A DNA stretch of 64,000 nucleotides from Chrysomallon squamiferum (taxonomy: Eukaryota; Mollusca; Gastropoda; Neomphalida; Peltospiridae). The position numbers were made by a program, and so were the translations under genes. This document shows positions 22,975 through 35,979 of the stretch, in pieces. The DNA is taken from NCBI GenBank assembly GCA_012295275.1, contig CM022675.1, forward strand, positions 2,851,536 through 2,915,535. The letters run 5' to 3'. A model generated the notes under the pieces. The model was not told the origin of the DNA and ran no database searches. It was given only the letters and a program-made list of their open reading frames with translations. Numbering within the stretch: position 1 is the stretch's first letter; each line of letters opens with the position of its first letter.

Positions 22975-23083
22975 TCTTGTAGAATATATTTTGAGTTCTT
23001 GGTTTGTGAGGTTTAGTGATTTGTCATCTTCACCTTCTGATTGATGCTGTACGAGTTGTTGCTAAGAAAGGTGAAAGTTGTAC
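22975..23083 (-). pseudogene. Diverged duplicate of the 21499-21597 exon
   Basis: The - strand reads ATGTTTTTAGTACAACTTTC, then SNNSYSINQKVKMTN and a stop. It aligns with the exon at 21499-21597, including the intron piece CATGTTTTT before it, but lacks about 10 bases and stops early. Confidence 0.4.
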
Positions 23084-23431
23084 TAAAAACATGAAACTGA
23101 AAAGAAAGAATTAAAAATGTCAACATCTTCCTTGTCATGAAAAACAGGAAAATTCAGATGCACTCTGAGTCTTATTTACAAACACCCTGAATTTTATGAA
23201 AGTTGGTTCTTCATTGTTCAGATATTCTAAAATTAAATATGATAAATCTGTTTAACTCATTGAGACCAACACATAATAATCCGAATGTAACCAAAATAGT
23301 GTTACAACTTCAGTGTGGAATCTTCCATAGTTTTTATGCTAACAATGTATGTCTGAAAGAGTTAAAAATCAGTCCCAATGTAACAGAGTTAAAGGAAGTT
23401 ATGCTTTATTATTATTAAACTTTTCTGAGAT

Positions 23432-23815
23432 ACTGAACAATTCTACAAGTAAATGAGTGTAATGGTGTACTGAGATCACTGACAATACTGAACAATTCTA
23501 CAAGTAAATGAATGTAATGGTGTACTGAGATCACTGACAAAACTGAACAATTCTACAAGTAAATGAATAATGGTGTACTGAGATCACTGACAATACTGAA
23601 CAATTCTACAAGTAAATGAGTGTAATGGTGTACTGAGATCTCTGACAATACTGAACAATTCTACAAGTAAATGAGTGTACTGGTGTACTGAGATCACTGA
23701 CAATACTGAACAATTCTACAAGTAAATGAGTGTAATGGTGTACTGAGATCACTGACAATACTGAACAATTCTACAAGTAAATGAGTGTAATGGTGTACTG
23801 AGATCACTAAGCAGT
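23432..23815. repeat. 55-bp minisatellite, 7 copies
   Basis: The unit begins ACTGAACAATTCTACAAGTA and contains ATGGTGTACTGAGATCACTG. Copies differ at only a few bases, so the array is young. Confidence 0.9.
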
Positions 23816-25070
23816 GATGCACGGAAAGTCAAAACTGATGTCACTGAAGACACTGAAGAGGTGGATTAGAGAATTTAGTGTAAGGACATAACATGTGACC
23901 CATGACAACAAAACATGTCTTAAGTTGCATTTTGTTCATTGATTTGTAGTTTGATATTTCATTCATTCCTGTGTTTCCATGCTATGTGTAAAAATAAGGG
24001 AGCTTGCAGTTGATACAGTTCACTGAAAATTCTGTCTCAGTCATCCAGCAAATAACAGTGTTCACAAAAGTGTTCTAACACACCTAGGATCAAAATCAAA
24101 AATGTTGTGTCACTAGTCAGACACTTAAATACTTTTACTGTGTAATTAAAACTGGTTTCATATGTCAGGTCACACATGTCAGTTTAAGATTACAAGAATC
24201 AAATTGTGAACAGGTCAAGTGAAAATAAAACAAAATGGTAGAATTTTAGGAAAACATTGAATACATATAACAATTTTGAAAGGGTTGTATTTTAAATTAT
24301 TGACAAACCAGATAACACATTTACTTTGTGAGTCAGACTTTAGATTTACATTCTAGACCAATGAAAAGAGAAACTACTTACCTGTTGTCAACATCTGTTA
24401 ACAGCTGTTTATTTATCATCAGTGCACACAAGTGTGGAAGTAAACATTACACTGTGAAAAGTACACTGTCCTTGCCAAGAAATTAACACATCTGAACCTA
24501 ATAATAATAAGAAGAAGAAGAAGAAGAATAAATGATAATAAACTGTAATTAAAAAACCTCTAAATTAAATTAGCATTAACATGAAAATTAACACTGAAAT
24601 GAAAAAGAAAAGAAAAGAAAACAGAACAGCAACAAGAGCATAAAAAACCCCCCTGCATAATGATAAGAATATGAAAAGAAGAAAAAAGACATGTTACAAT
24701 GGACATTTGTTTGTATCAAATTTTATAATATTTGGAATTAAATGAAGAGACTAATGAAAACATATATTAAGAAAAAAAGCAGCAACCTGAATAAATTATC
24801 TTAAATCTTGGTTTCCTTTGAAAACAGATATAAACTGTCAGACTGAAAATGTATGTTAATAAATGAAGATTTCTTATTGTGTTCAAACAGAATATTTAGA
24901 TAAAGCACAGTAATTATACATAGCAACATAATCTCAGCTATGTCATCTTATTCATACTTAAAAAATTATAGATTACCTAAAAATTTAACAAAATTAATAT
25001 TTATTTAACTGTTTTTGCTTTTATCATTCTGATTTCAGAAAATAAAAATGAAAACCAGAAAAAAAGAAAA
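23816..25070. other. AT-rich DNA, no gene recognised
   Basis: This lies within or beyond the 3' side of the MARS1-like pseudogene on the - strand. A 13-bp piece at 24382-24394 has AG before and GTAAGT after it on the - strand, and could be a microexon or chance. Confidence 0.35.
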
Positions 25071-25939
25071 AAAAACAATCCTTTGATGGATTTTTCTATC
25101 CTGTCTGTGTAGTTAGCTGTGATTGAAATGTAGTCAACTGGAACATCAAACCAAACACAGAATGCCTGGAAATTTAACCATTCATAAATTATAATAAAAG
25201 AAATAAATACTTCTCTGTTTTTAAAACAGAAGAGAAAACTATTCATAATTTTTTGTTATTATATTTTCATTAAGATATAAAATATATAAATCTTTAGCCA
25301 ATTGTATGTCTTGAACTGTAAGCTTTAATTGTGCATTATATTCACAAATTTTAGGGATAACATATTTTAGAAATCAGACATCAGGCTTATCATCTTCAAT
25401 TTAACATTAAATACATACATGAATAGATTCAGCAATGTCTTTTTCATCGACAAATCATGTTTTGTGATACTATAAAAATATCTCTCAATTTAGATGTGTT
25501 TTCTAATTCATATTTCTTTACTATTTTTTGCTCAGTATTCACAACAAAAACTAACTGTTAAGACAGGAAGTTATTTTTATATAAATATAACTAATTATTA
25601 AACTTACTAGTGTCCCCCACTTCAGGTCACAACTGATACATCTTGGTTTCATTCCATCTCCAATACAAATATTTGTTGTCTGTTTAGCATTTGTTGTCCA
25701 TGTTTAGTAGTGAAAACTTTATCATTAACACTCTGAAAAATTAACAAAATACATAAATTATAATAGTAGCCCTATACACACAAACATACAGTTATATATA
25801 CCCACCCAAACACCAACATCAAACACAAACACACATCAACCCATCCACACACAGATGCTTAAACAATTCATTATCAAGATAGTTGTTTTCAAAGTCAGCG
25901 ATGAAATACAAATAAATATATATAGGACGAGTCAGAGTG

Positions 25940-25970
25940 TGTGTGTGTGAGTGTGTGTGTGTGTGTGTGT
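25940..25970. repeat. (GT)n microsatellite
   Basis: About 15 GT units, in an intron of the MARS1-like pseudogene. Confidence 0.85.
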
Positions 25971-27019
25971 ACTGGTCTCATACAAATGCATAAGAACAGT
26001 TATCATTAAGCTGAATACTACTATTTGGTAAAACCCCTAAAGTTATTTACTTATTAAAATATTCTAATAATTTTGCATTTTCTTATATAATGACAACCGT
26101 AAACAAATGTTAACTATTAAATTCATAAACCACCACCAAACAAATGTTGAAGTCCTTAGAATTGAATGGACTGAAAAAAATAAGTTTAGAAGGATTTGAA
26201 ACTTTATCAGCAAATGAATCAAGAAAAAATAAATCAGGTTTACCTTTGGTGAATCTAAAAATAGTTGTTATGTTTTAATGACTGGTAATGACTTACAAGA
26301 TTTATATTTTATGTTTTTCATTTCTACAGCATTGATGAGTCACATACATCACACTGGTGACCTCTCATATTGTGATAGCCACACTTTGACCATTCTGAAA
26401 TAATCACACTAAAACAAGTAAATAAAATTAACTGAAATAACAATAACATATATAATAAGTAATAATAAAATTAACTGAAACAATAATAAAATATGTAATT
26501 AGTAATAATAAAATTAGCTGTAGTAAGAATAACATACATTAAAAGTAATAATAAAATTAACTGAAATAAGAATAACATATTTAACTGTAATTTTGGTAAC
26601 AACTGTAATAATATTAATTCAGTAACAAAATAATAATATGTTATTTAAAATAAAACAAACAAAAGTTACAATACAAATAGTGCAGTTCAAAAAGCTAAAA
26701 TAATAAAACAGAAATTTGCTAAGGAAGATAACTCTAACACACAAAATAAAATCTGTTACCTGGAAAAACCATAAGAACTGACTACACAACTGGTGATGTT
26801 GCCATGGTGAGGAACACTGCTGATATATGGAAGAGCACTGGTGACCAATATATTTCTTTTGCCATGTTGTGGATAAACTAAAATAAATAAATAAATAAAT
26901 AAGGAATCAGGTAAGTAGCTATAAAAAAAAGAATAAATAAATAAAAGATAGTGCATTTACATATACATATTGAAATGTATGGCTTGAAACATATGCAAAG
27001 ACACTCACACTTACACTCA

Positions 27020-27021
<2 letters not shown>

Positions 27022-27088
<67 letters not shown>
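27022..27088. repeat. (CT)n microsatellite
   Basis: About 33 CT units after a short ACTCACAC run. Confidence 0.95.
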
Positions 27089-27091
<3 letters not shown>

Positions 27092-28314
27092 AAGCTATTG
27101 CAACATATTTAACAAATATTCAGCTTGATTTTGTAAAGTTAATTTATTAATAACTTATTTATCAGTATTATTAATTTATTTAGCATTTGTTTAGTAACAT
27201 TATGTGACAACTGCTTACATGTTAAAATATTTAATTTTAAATTGTCTCACCCTTGGTTTTACACCAATCTCAGATCTCTTCTCGCAGTCTGTGACTGGTT
27301 CTGTCAGTTCTACACAGTAATAATGTTCTGAAATCATAAAAGTTAATTATAAGTATAATTTTACCTGAGTAGATCCAACATTTTCCATATCTTTTATCTT
27401 GCATACCAACATTCTTAAACAACACACACACAAACACACACGCACAAAAAGAATACTATTAATCTAATAAACATAATAATAAAGACAAACTTACAATAGT
27501 CTGTGCAGGTTGTTCTTTTCCATGATGTTTTGGTACAGAACTTTGTCCAGTCTGAGTTCATTTCAGTTTCCTGGTCTCAGAACTAACAGATGTCAAACCA
27601 GGATGAACTAGCAGAGTTCTGCTATAAAGGCTGTAAATAAATAAGAATTAAAAAATTGAATATTTAATAATATCTCTGCATTTTTTTAATATTACCGGTT
27701 ATCATTATTTATATATATAGAATGATTACAGTTAAAGAAAACTGTTAATATCATGTTAACATTTTTAAATATTAATATTTGTTAAGTATAAAACATAATT
27801 TATGAATAGAAATTGTACAAAGAGAAATTTCTCTATGAGAGTTCTTTACTGGCAGATAAAGGATGTTTTACAAGCAGCTTCAAAAGACAGGAATGCACAT
27901 CAACTACAATAATGATTATTCTAATAATACAAATAATAAGGGTGATGATGATGATGATGATGATGATAATAATAATAAGAGTAATGATAATGATAGAAGA
28001 AGAAAAATGACAAGAATAATAAGGTAAATAATAAAATGAAAAAAAAAAAATGGAGTCTTCTGTCTGATGTAAGTTTTCAACACCGATGTGAATCCTACAA
28101 CAATTAAGTTTATAATAATACATACTGTGAAAATAACAACAACAACAACAGACTGAATGAAAATTCCTCTCACTCTTTAACACTCATCTGAGACCTGGTC
28201 CATAACAAGCATACATGAACATTATTGGTTCTTCACAAGTTTTTTAAAAACTTACCTTTGACGAGTTCAGCCCTTCATTAACAGTGACAAACTGCAGGAA
28301 AGAGTTTCATATCC

Positions 28315-29270
28315 TCTGAAGAGAAAAATAAATTTTAAATCAATTAAATATTTAAATATATAGTGTGTCATAAGATATTTTAATCATTATACAAGTTTAA
28401 TGGGTCAAACTAATCAAAATAAAACACTTCAGATGATGTCAGTAACTGAATAAGAGAAAATATTAATATACACTTAAAAAAAAATAATTAAAAAAAATAA
28501 TAAGAAGAACTGTAGATGGTATCAGTAATTAATTAAAACCAAAACAATTAATATCAATGATAATTAAAAGAAAAAAAATAAAAGAAAAAAATAAAAACAT
28601 AAATAAAAAAATAAAATTAAAACAGACCCATTAACATATGAGTCTGTTAATTAATGTTGATAATACAGCATTCAATTCTTTTCAGTTTGTGTAGGAAAAA
28701 ATCTATCTATCTATATGTATATTACTTCAAAGGTGGAAGTACTGATTTCATTTGAGACAATGATATAAAAAATTATTATGCTTACATGTTATCTCAAACG
28801 ACATAACAATACAGTGAATACTACAAATAGGAGCGATTTTAAAAATAAAATTCAATATTAACAATATCTGAAAATATATCTATGTAAATTAAGAGGTCAT
28901 AATGAAGATTTTAAAATATTAGTGCATGATTGTGGTTTCAGAAATCCAAATTAATAAGTAATTTGAGAAAGAAAAATGGATGGGTGGATGTATGTATATA
29001 ATTATGTGTATGTGAGTTAATTAACCCTGCATGTTTGATGATCAACAACGTACGCGATAAACAAAACAGAGTATTGTCTGCACTGACATTTCACGCTGAA
29101 AGAAATATAAATCAGATTAAATAAACAAATAACTAGAGACTTTTTTAAATATATGTATGTACAGACATACATAACGGCTGCATATACTGACATACCTTAC
29201 AATAGAAGGAAGTCGTCTGCATTTGATGACTAGTATGAAGCATGATGTATACGGTCGTAATGACCTCAGC
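28315..29270. other. AT-rich DNA upstream of the MARS1-like copy
   Basis: This is probably the first intron of the decayed - strand gene, because its ATG exon has an acceptor on its upstream side. No further exon could be placed with confidence. Confidence 0.35.
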
Positions 29271-29580
29271 ACAACATCATAACTCCGCCCCCCCCAGAAA
29301 AGGGAGGTAACTCACACAATCTGCCGGTGAATTTCTCTCTGGATTATTTAAGAGATACAACTATTATACTATATGTTTGAAAAGCTGTCAGTAAGATTTG
29401 AGGTAGTTTAGTGAAGATTACATTTTTAACATGTTTTGGAATGATGACGGCACCATTTTTACGTCAGTTAACTAGGACCGGTGCTTGAGGGAAAAAAAGC
29501 GAAAAACCTCATGGGATCCACGTGGATATGAGCCCGACGGTGATATCTTAATCTTGTGTTGATTCTTCTTGTCAGGCAGG
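29270..29580. promoter_or_regulatory. Candidate bidirectional promoter region between the - strand MARS1-like locus and the + strand exon series
   Basis: It is less AT-rich than its surroundings, with several CpG (CTCCGCCCC, GACCGGTGC, CCACGTGG, CCCGACGG). An exon-like end with donor CAGG|GTAAGT on the + strand at about 29580 opens the series of + strand exon islands. The E-box-like CCACGTGG at 29519-29526 is a possible factor site. Head-to-head layout suggests a shared promoter, now perhaps inactive. Confidence 0.35.
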
Positions 29581-31709
29581 GTAAGTAAAAACATAATTAA
29601 TTATTTTATTTACACTGGGGAGTTTTCAAAACTGCCTACAGACATTTCGCTGGCGAGCTTTTTATAACCAAAATATTTTAAGTTTGATGATAAAAGTTTG
29701 ATAAGAAGTAAGGGCATTAATTTAATAATTACTGACTGTGTTCCGTATGTACAGTGTAGGTCAACTATTCCATAAAGGCTTATAAAAGTAAAAGTCTGAA
29801 TTATTCATTGATTACGTCTGGAATGATTTAAGAAAAAAAATGTCAGCAAGGTAGAAATGATTTAGTGTATTACCTGTAAATATTCAATCGTTTAAATCAA
29901 GTATGAAGTAATATAATGATGAAAAATTCTTCTCAGTTTCCCGTCTTTTTTTAATTTACTGTCAATTTTAATTTATTTATATTTTGTTTTGTTTCTTCTT
30001 ATTACTACTACTACGTTTTTATTATTAATTTGTTTTATTAATTAGTAGTAGTAGTAGTAGTATCATTTTTAAAAATCTTTATTATTATTGTTCGTATTTG
30101 TCTTCATATCATTACAAATGTTTATTTATTTTTCATGTTTTTCAGGCCAAATTTCACCATTGGCAGAGATTTGCAGAAAGTATATGGAGAAAATGTTCCA
30201 AATGAATTTAAAGAACAATTTTATGAAAAATCAGATGTGAGTGAAATATTTTATAATTTTTTTATCTTTCAAGATTTATGTTCTAATTATTAAAGTTATT
30301 ATATGCATTGTTGTCTTGTCTTAATTATCTCTAGGTTCTTACTTTATATAAACCTTATAATTATTTAATCAAAAATAGAAAAATTCAATGATGTGAAAAT
30401 TTTCTATGGAGAGATTTGTGTTTCCTCTCATGACACTTTTTTCTACAGTACAGTTCAGTTAGTCATTAATGGAATAAAATTAAAAATATATTATTGCATG
30501 ACTCTTTAAAAACAAATTACCTCATTTCTTCATAACATGTGTTTAATACAAAAGCAAAAATACAATGCTATATATATGTTCTATAAAACATTAATTCCTT
30601 CATCTTCTCATTAATAGATTTAAAAGTATATAGTAAATTATTATTACTGTTATTGTTGTGTTGTTATTGCTATTTTTGCTATTATTATTACTCTTATTAC
30701 AACTACTACTATTATTACTATTACTATTACTACTACTACAACTACTTCTACTACTGTTGTTGTTGTTATAGTTATTATCATCATCATGATTAAAATGTGT
30801 TAAAAAAGTATCATTATTTTATTATTATTGTGTAATTTTCAGGTGAAACCTCATCTAAGCAACAGTCTGGTGTCAAGTGATGTGTAGCCTGTGTTAGAAT
30901 GTTTTCTGAAACCTCTCAACAGTGACAGGGTATGTTTGAATATGTCTGTGTGTGTGTGAATCACTAGATTGTATACTGAAATTTACAAAATTTCTACAAC
31001 CTGTGTTTGAAATGTTTATCCTCTTTGTTCAGCTTGCTATTAAAACACGAGCTAGTCAGTGATAACATGATCTAATGTTAGGACTAAAGTTTACTTAGTT
31101 GTTTTAATTTTATTACACAGAGATAAAGATTATTTTATTTCAAAGTCAATCAGAGAGAGAGATATTGTATGTATATGTATGTGAGAGATAGTGTGTCTAT
31201 TTTTTTGTGTGAGAGAGAGATAGTGTTGTAAATGTATGTGTGTGAGAAAAAGAGAAATTGGATGTATGTGTCACATTGTGTGTGTATCTGTCTTGGGCAA
31301 TTTCATATACAAATAAAAATAACTGAAACATTGAAAATCATAATAAGCAAAGAAAAGTGCGTTCGTCTGACAAATGTAGATTGATAAAAAAAAATCATGT
31401 TTTTGTTTAAAACTACTAAACTTTATATTTACTATTGGTGTTAAATATTTTACGTATCTCACTGCAGTACTATTCAGGTGCTGTCTAGAAAGTGAATTTA
31501 CATCATGGAGAAGGATGAATCAGCTGTTACAGAAACCATTCTGCAGCATTCTGAGTTGTGAGTTTAATTTATTTTTGTGTCTTAGAGAGTAAAACAAGTT
31601 TTGTAACAGTTCTTTATTAATTTGAAAATAGTGTAATAATAATCAGTTATTTGCTGTTTTGCTAATTGTTATTTTTATTATTATTAACATTATCATCAGA
31701 ATCATTATA

Positions 31710-31815
31710 ATGCATTACTCAGTGCATGGGGATTCCCCTAAGTTGTGAACATGTTTCTGTCTTGGGCAGGTTACTACTGAGCTGGCTTGCTCCAGGGGTT
31801 TCAGATCTGTGTATT
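31710..31815 (+). mobile_element. Possible SINE fragment
   Basis: A short GC-richer piece (TGGGGATTCCCC, CTTGGGCAGGTTACTACTGA, GCTTGCTCCAGGGG) resembles the conserved body of some animal SINEs. There is no tRNA-like head here. Confidence 0.25.
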
Positions 31816-32579
31816 CAGTAGATTATAAAAAGTGTATCATGTTTTTGTAGTCTGGAAGTAGAACACAAGACATGTTTAAAAATTGTATTTGCACTAGTGT
31901 TGAACATCCAGTACAGTAGTAAACACTAATGTACAGATGAACAGAAATACTGTAATCTGTCACATCAATCACTTGCGGGTTAATACAGCTTCTGAAACAC
32001 ACAGTAAATTATGTGAGAGTTTCTAATTATGGATCACAATTTTACTTTTAAATAAAAGTGAGCATTGCAAGACCAAAATTGTATTATATCTTTTATTATA
32101 TGAATTTATGAAATCTGTTATTGTACTGGAAAATTTGGTAATATTCAGTTTTAGTGTATATACTAACATATACTATTACCTATGTAAATATCTTTTTATT
32201 ATTTAAAATAGATAATTTCAGAATTTAAAAGGTCCTTACATAATGGTAGGTATTTCATAACGCTACCAAAAAGAAGGTTAATATTGGGTATTTAATATGA
32301 TTTGTATATTTTTAAATAAGTACTTCTCAGCTAAATTTTATGAAAATTTATTTCATCAGACAACTTATATTGCATGGCTCATTATTATTTTTATTAATTT
32401 CAGTTCAGCAGCTCGCTACGGAACAGGAGGTCAGATGTCACAAAACACCAAGTAACCATTAGCAACACAACAAAACAGCTTTCACAAAACTGAGTCAAGA
32501 TTCACCCGTTCTCCAGAACTAAACAACTCAAACTCTTCTCTGTAAGTATTCACTTAATTCATTTTGTTAAGTTTGTAGT

Positions 32580-32705
32580 GATGGATAGACTGGCTCAGTG
32601 GTTAGAGTGCATGATTAAAGTTTGTTGGGTTCTAGGGTCAGTCCTATGTGGAGGACTAATAAAGTCATTTACCAATCTAGCCACTGATCTGTGACTGATA
32701 TTGAT
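32580..32705 (+). mobile_element. tRNA-derived SINE
   Basis: TGGCTCAGTGGTTAGAG at 32591-32607 matches a tRNA box A. GGGTTCTAGGGTC at 32627-32639 matches a box B at the spacing found in tRNA genes. The sequence lacks a full cloverleaf and continues into a non-tRNA body, so it is a SINE head and not a working tRNA. Confidence 0.6.
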
Positions 32706-33469
32706 AAGATCATGTTATATGTTTTGTTTTCTGTGGAAAAATGTATATTAAAAACAGATTTTTAGTTTCTTGTTTAAAAAGGGTGTCAGTTCATATTTCA
32801 GATTCAGGTTTTCTTTTTCATTAGCTGTTTTGTTGTTTACCTTTTAAGATACAAAGAACCAGTAAAAACAAGCTGTGTATGTTCTTAAATAAAATATTTC
32901 TTCTTTATCATAGATTTGTTCTATTCTAACAACATTTATACTTATCAATAATAGCTAATAATGAAGTAATTTTAGAAGATACTAAATTTCTTAGTTCAAA
33001 ATTTACATTTATATTTTGGCAAACCTGTTAAGACTATTTTTAAAAAATATTTATTTTTATTTATTCATTAACTCAGACTGTGTATGTTTATCAGTATGTC
33101 TATATGCATGCAGGCACAATTGAAATGCAATAGCTGAAAGATATTTTTGTCAACAAACATTCATTTGTATCAGTAAATGGTATTGATATACATATATAAC
33201 AATAAATAATTTTACTAATAAAAACAAAAAAAAAAATAAATTATTTTTGTTTTTATTTTTTCAGACATAGAACAAAACAGACAAGTGTTGTTATCTAAAC
33301 TTCAGAATGGGACACACACAGACAGCAGAACAGACAGAAAAACTGGTATGAAAAACACACACATTAAGTTAGTTCTTTAACTATCAATTTACTTTATTCT
33401 CAGTTTTTTTGTTGCGTGTATTCTCAATACAGAGTAAGAAAAGCAGAGTAGTGTAAGGAAAGTCTACAA

Positions 33470-33665
33470 GTGAAGTAATTGTAGTATACAAATATACTGA
33501 TAACTTAGAATACAGTAATAAGTAAAGTAATTGTAGTATACAAATATACTGATAACTTAGAATACAGTAATAAGTAAAGTAATTGTAGTATACAAATATA
33601 CTGATAACTTAGAATACAATAAGTAAAGTAATTGTAGTATACAAATATACTGGTAACTTAGAATA
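33470..33665. repeat. 52-bp tandem repeat, about 4 copies
   Basis: The unit begins AAGTAATTGTAGTATACAAA and contains TATACTGATAACTTAGAATA. Confidence 0.85.
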
Positions 33666-35640
33666 CTTCATTATTTCCATACTTCCATTAGCATTGTTTA
33701 ATTCCTGTTTCTGGTGTCCACATTAATTATATTTTCCTTATCTTATGATTTGTTTCTTCTTCTTATATTTTTTGTTTCATTTATTTACTCAATAAAAAAA
33801 AAGTCTAACAGACTGACTTAATGAGCATTTTTTACACAAATTTAGACAGCTTTTTATATTTCATATTCATTACATTTATATATATAACATGAAATAAAAT
33901 ATTTTCATCATTTACATTCTTGTTAAAATATTGTTATACATTATTATTAGGAAAAGTTGGTACCAGTAAAACTGGAATATACAAAATACAGTAGGTCCAT
34001 TATGGCATCACATATATTCATTAAGTTCAACTTTTATAAGTAAAATTAGACAATTTTTTCATCCATTAGTTTAAAGCATGTTTATCATTTCTTCATTTAG
34101 TCATCCACATCTGTTTTCATCATCTATATTAAACTTTATTTTTTAACAAATTCTTGATTTTTATTTCTTTTGTTTTAGCATTATTATCTTTATTATTATT
34201 TATTATTATTATCATCATCATCATCATCATCATCATAATCATCATCATTTATTATCATTATCATTATTAATGTTTACATTTATTTTCTATCATAACATCA
34301 TTAATCCACTCAAAATGCTCTGATAAGACTGAGTATGCCAGCATTTTTTTTTTTTTTTTTTTTTTAACACTAATTTCCTCAGTTTGTGAGGTTTACTTTT
34401 ACATTTCTCATATTTTCTGATCATCTAGATAAATTAAATTTAAAAATTAAACAAAATGTCTTCATTTTAATCCTTTTCATCATCATGATCTAGATTTATA
34501 ATATCAGTTATTATTACATCATAAATTATATTTTTGGTTGAATTTTATTTTAAATCTTTATTTGTAGGTTGTGTTTTGGTTAAATTAGCTTGCTCACTTG
34601 TTTATTCATTTTCTTGTTTTCAAATCCCTGCTAATTATTATTGTCTAAACTAAATTAAGCCATTGTTAAGTTAAATGGATGAGAAATATTGAAATCTGTT
34701 TTTCTTAAATCTTTAAGAAATTGTAAGAATGTTTCTGTGGTAAGAAATTATTTAATACTAATGAGTTGTTTTATTTATTAATTAACAAATTATATAAATC
34801 TGGTGCTAAACATTTCACTCAAGTGATATCAATGAAACATTTATTTGTGTCCGCTGATGCTGTTGTTATTAACAATTCTCTCTGGAAGACTGGGAAACCA
34901 TAGCAACGTCAAAGAAAGTGTATTAGGAAGATGTAGATCTCACAACACACATCACCATCATCCTGACATCATCAGCAGCTGCAGCAGCAGTTGACTCTTT
35001 ACATCGTTGTCTTGGTTACCGTTCTTACTGACAAATGTTTTATAAATCTATATATATTTTTTTTAATTATGTTATTTTATTTTATTTATTTTTTTTTTTT
35101 TTTACTCATGTTGATAATACTCATGTTGATTTCTTTTCTTACTTTAATATCTTTACCATGAAAATGCCAAGTTTAAAGGAAAAACAAAAACAAATCTTTC
35201 ACTTTTTGTTGTAGTTTGTCAGAAAATTTGATATTACAATTGTTTGTGTACTCTTTCAAAATATCTAAATATCTGGGAAAAAATTCATAGTTAAACAAAA
35301 TTTACTTTTGTGAATTTTTTATATTGCCTTTTGTTTATTTTTATTTTTATTTTTTACATATAACCAGAAATAAGATAAACAAAAAGATATATTATAAATA
35401 TCGCACCTAATGTAGACATTGATTCACATTTTTCTTCTTATAAAAACTAAAAATATACCTGTTCCTTTAAAACAAAAGAAAAAACCATAGCTAAATATAA
35501 CTTTATTATTATTTTGTTATCTGTTTTGAGAAAATAGATATTGCTTACATTTGTTTGTTACTATTATTTTTATTTCGAATAAATAATATCTGAATATTTA
35601 ATCTCAATGTCTTTGATCAATAACACTTGTAATATTTGTT
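33666..35640. other. AT-rich DNA, no gene recognised
   Basis: Simple repeats include (ATC)n near 34205-34250 and poly-T at 34345-34366 and 35085-35105. No coding signal was seen. Confidence 0.45.
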
Positions 35641-35644
35641 GTAG

Positions 35645-35700
35645 GAGACATCTTTTCCATGTTGTTCATGTGAAGTAGATGTGACCTGTTCCTATAAAAG
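35645..35700 (+). other. Candidate untranslated exon before the BTB-PHR locus
   Basis: A 56-bp piece has acceptor TTGTTGTAG and donor AAAAG|GTACAC, with a stop in the phase that would join the BTB exon. It is followed 272 bp later by the acceptor of the BTB exon (35972). Confidence 0.3.
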
Positions 35701-35979
35701 GTACACAAAGTTGCTAAGTTATTGTCATGTTTTTAAAAAGTGTTGCAGGTATTTCAAGATTTACTGATTTGTGTACCATCATAAAACTTGTAGGTAAATT
35801 CATTAAAGATTGTTGCAGTTGTATTGTTATTGTTGTTGTTGTTGTTATTTTAACAACATTGAAACTGATATAAACACAGATCAAATGAATAAATTATTAA
35901 TATTTGTCAATATAAAAATGTGTCTACTTTATTTAGTAATAAATATTATTATTATTATTATTATTATTGTAGTGAAAAC

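Larger units (their letters stand above)
25075..28314 (-). pseudogene. MARS1-like (pseudogene): Decayed, intron-bearing copy of cytosolic methionyl-tRNA synthetase
   Basis: Exon-like islands on the - strand, in the order of the enzyme: 28314-28256 (ATG at 28310, MKLF then NEGLNSSK), 27630-27495, 27327-27251, 26877-26760, 26394-about 26325, 25732-25608 and 25165-about 25075. Most start after AG and end before GT. 26877-26760 reads GKRNILVTSALPYISSVPHH then GNI, the class I HIGH region (usual HLGN changed to HHGN). 26394 reads KCGYHNMRGHQCDVC, the zinc-knuckle region. 25732 ends DGMKPRCISCDLKWGT. 25165 reads FCVWFDVPVDYISITANYTD. MARS1 charges methionine onto its tRNA (family knowledge). Frame changes and stops occur inside exons (27495-27630, 25608-25732), and the parts between the islands, including the KMSKS loop, are missing. 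Introns are kept, so it is a duplicated, not a reverse-transcribed, pseudogene. Confidence 0.8.
30146..33345 (+). pseudogene. Unrecognised exon series, coding broken
   Basis: Four islands have good splice sites: 30146-30236, 30843-30929, 32404-32541 and 33265-33345. The first is open and reads PNFTIGRDLQKVYGENVPNE, then FKEQFYEKSD, and joins in phase to VKPHLSNSLVSSDV in the second, which then meets TAG before continuing PVLECFLKPLNSDR. The third contains a stop after GGQMSQNTK, then TESRFTRSPELNNSNSS; the fourth reads IEQNRQVLLSKLQNG. The phases of the third and fourth do not agree. A further piece at about 31478-31556 reads MEKDESAVTETILQHSEL. I do not recognise the protein. Stops and phase clashes suggest a decayed gene or untranslated exons of the BTB-PHR locus downstream. 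Confidence 0.35.

Noticed and set aside
32591-32640. A functional tRNA gene
   Set aside because: Box A- and box B-like parts are present but arms do not pair into a cloverleaf; a tRNA-derived SINE fits better.
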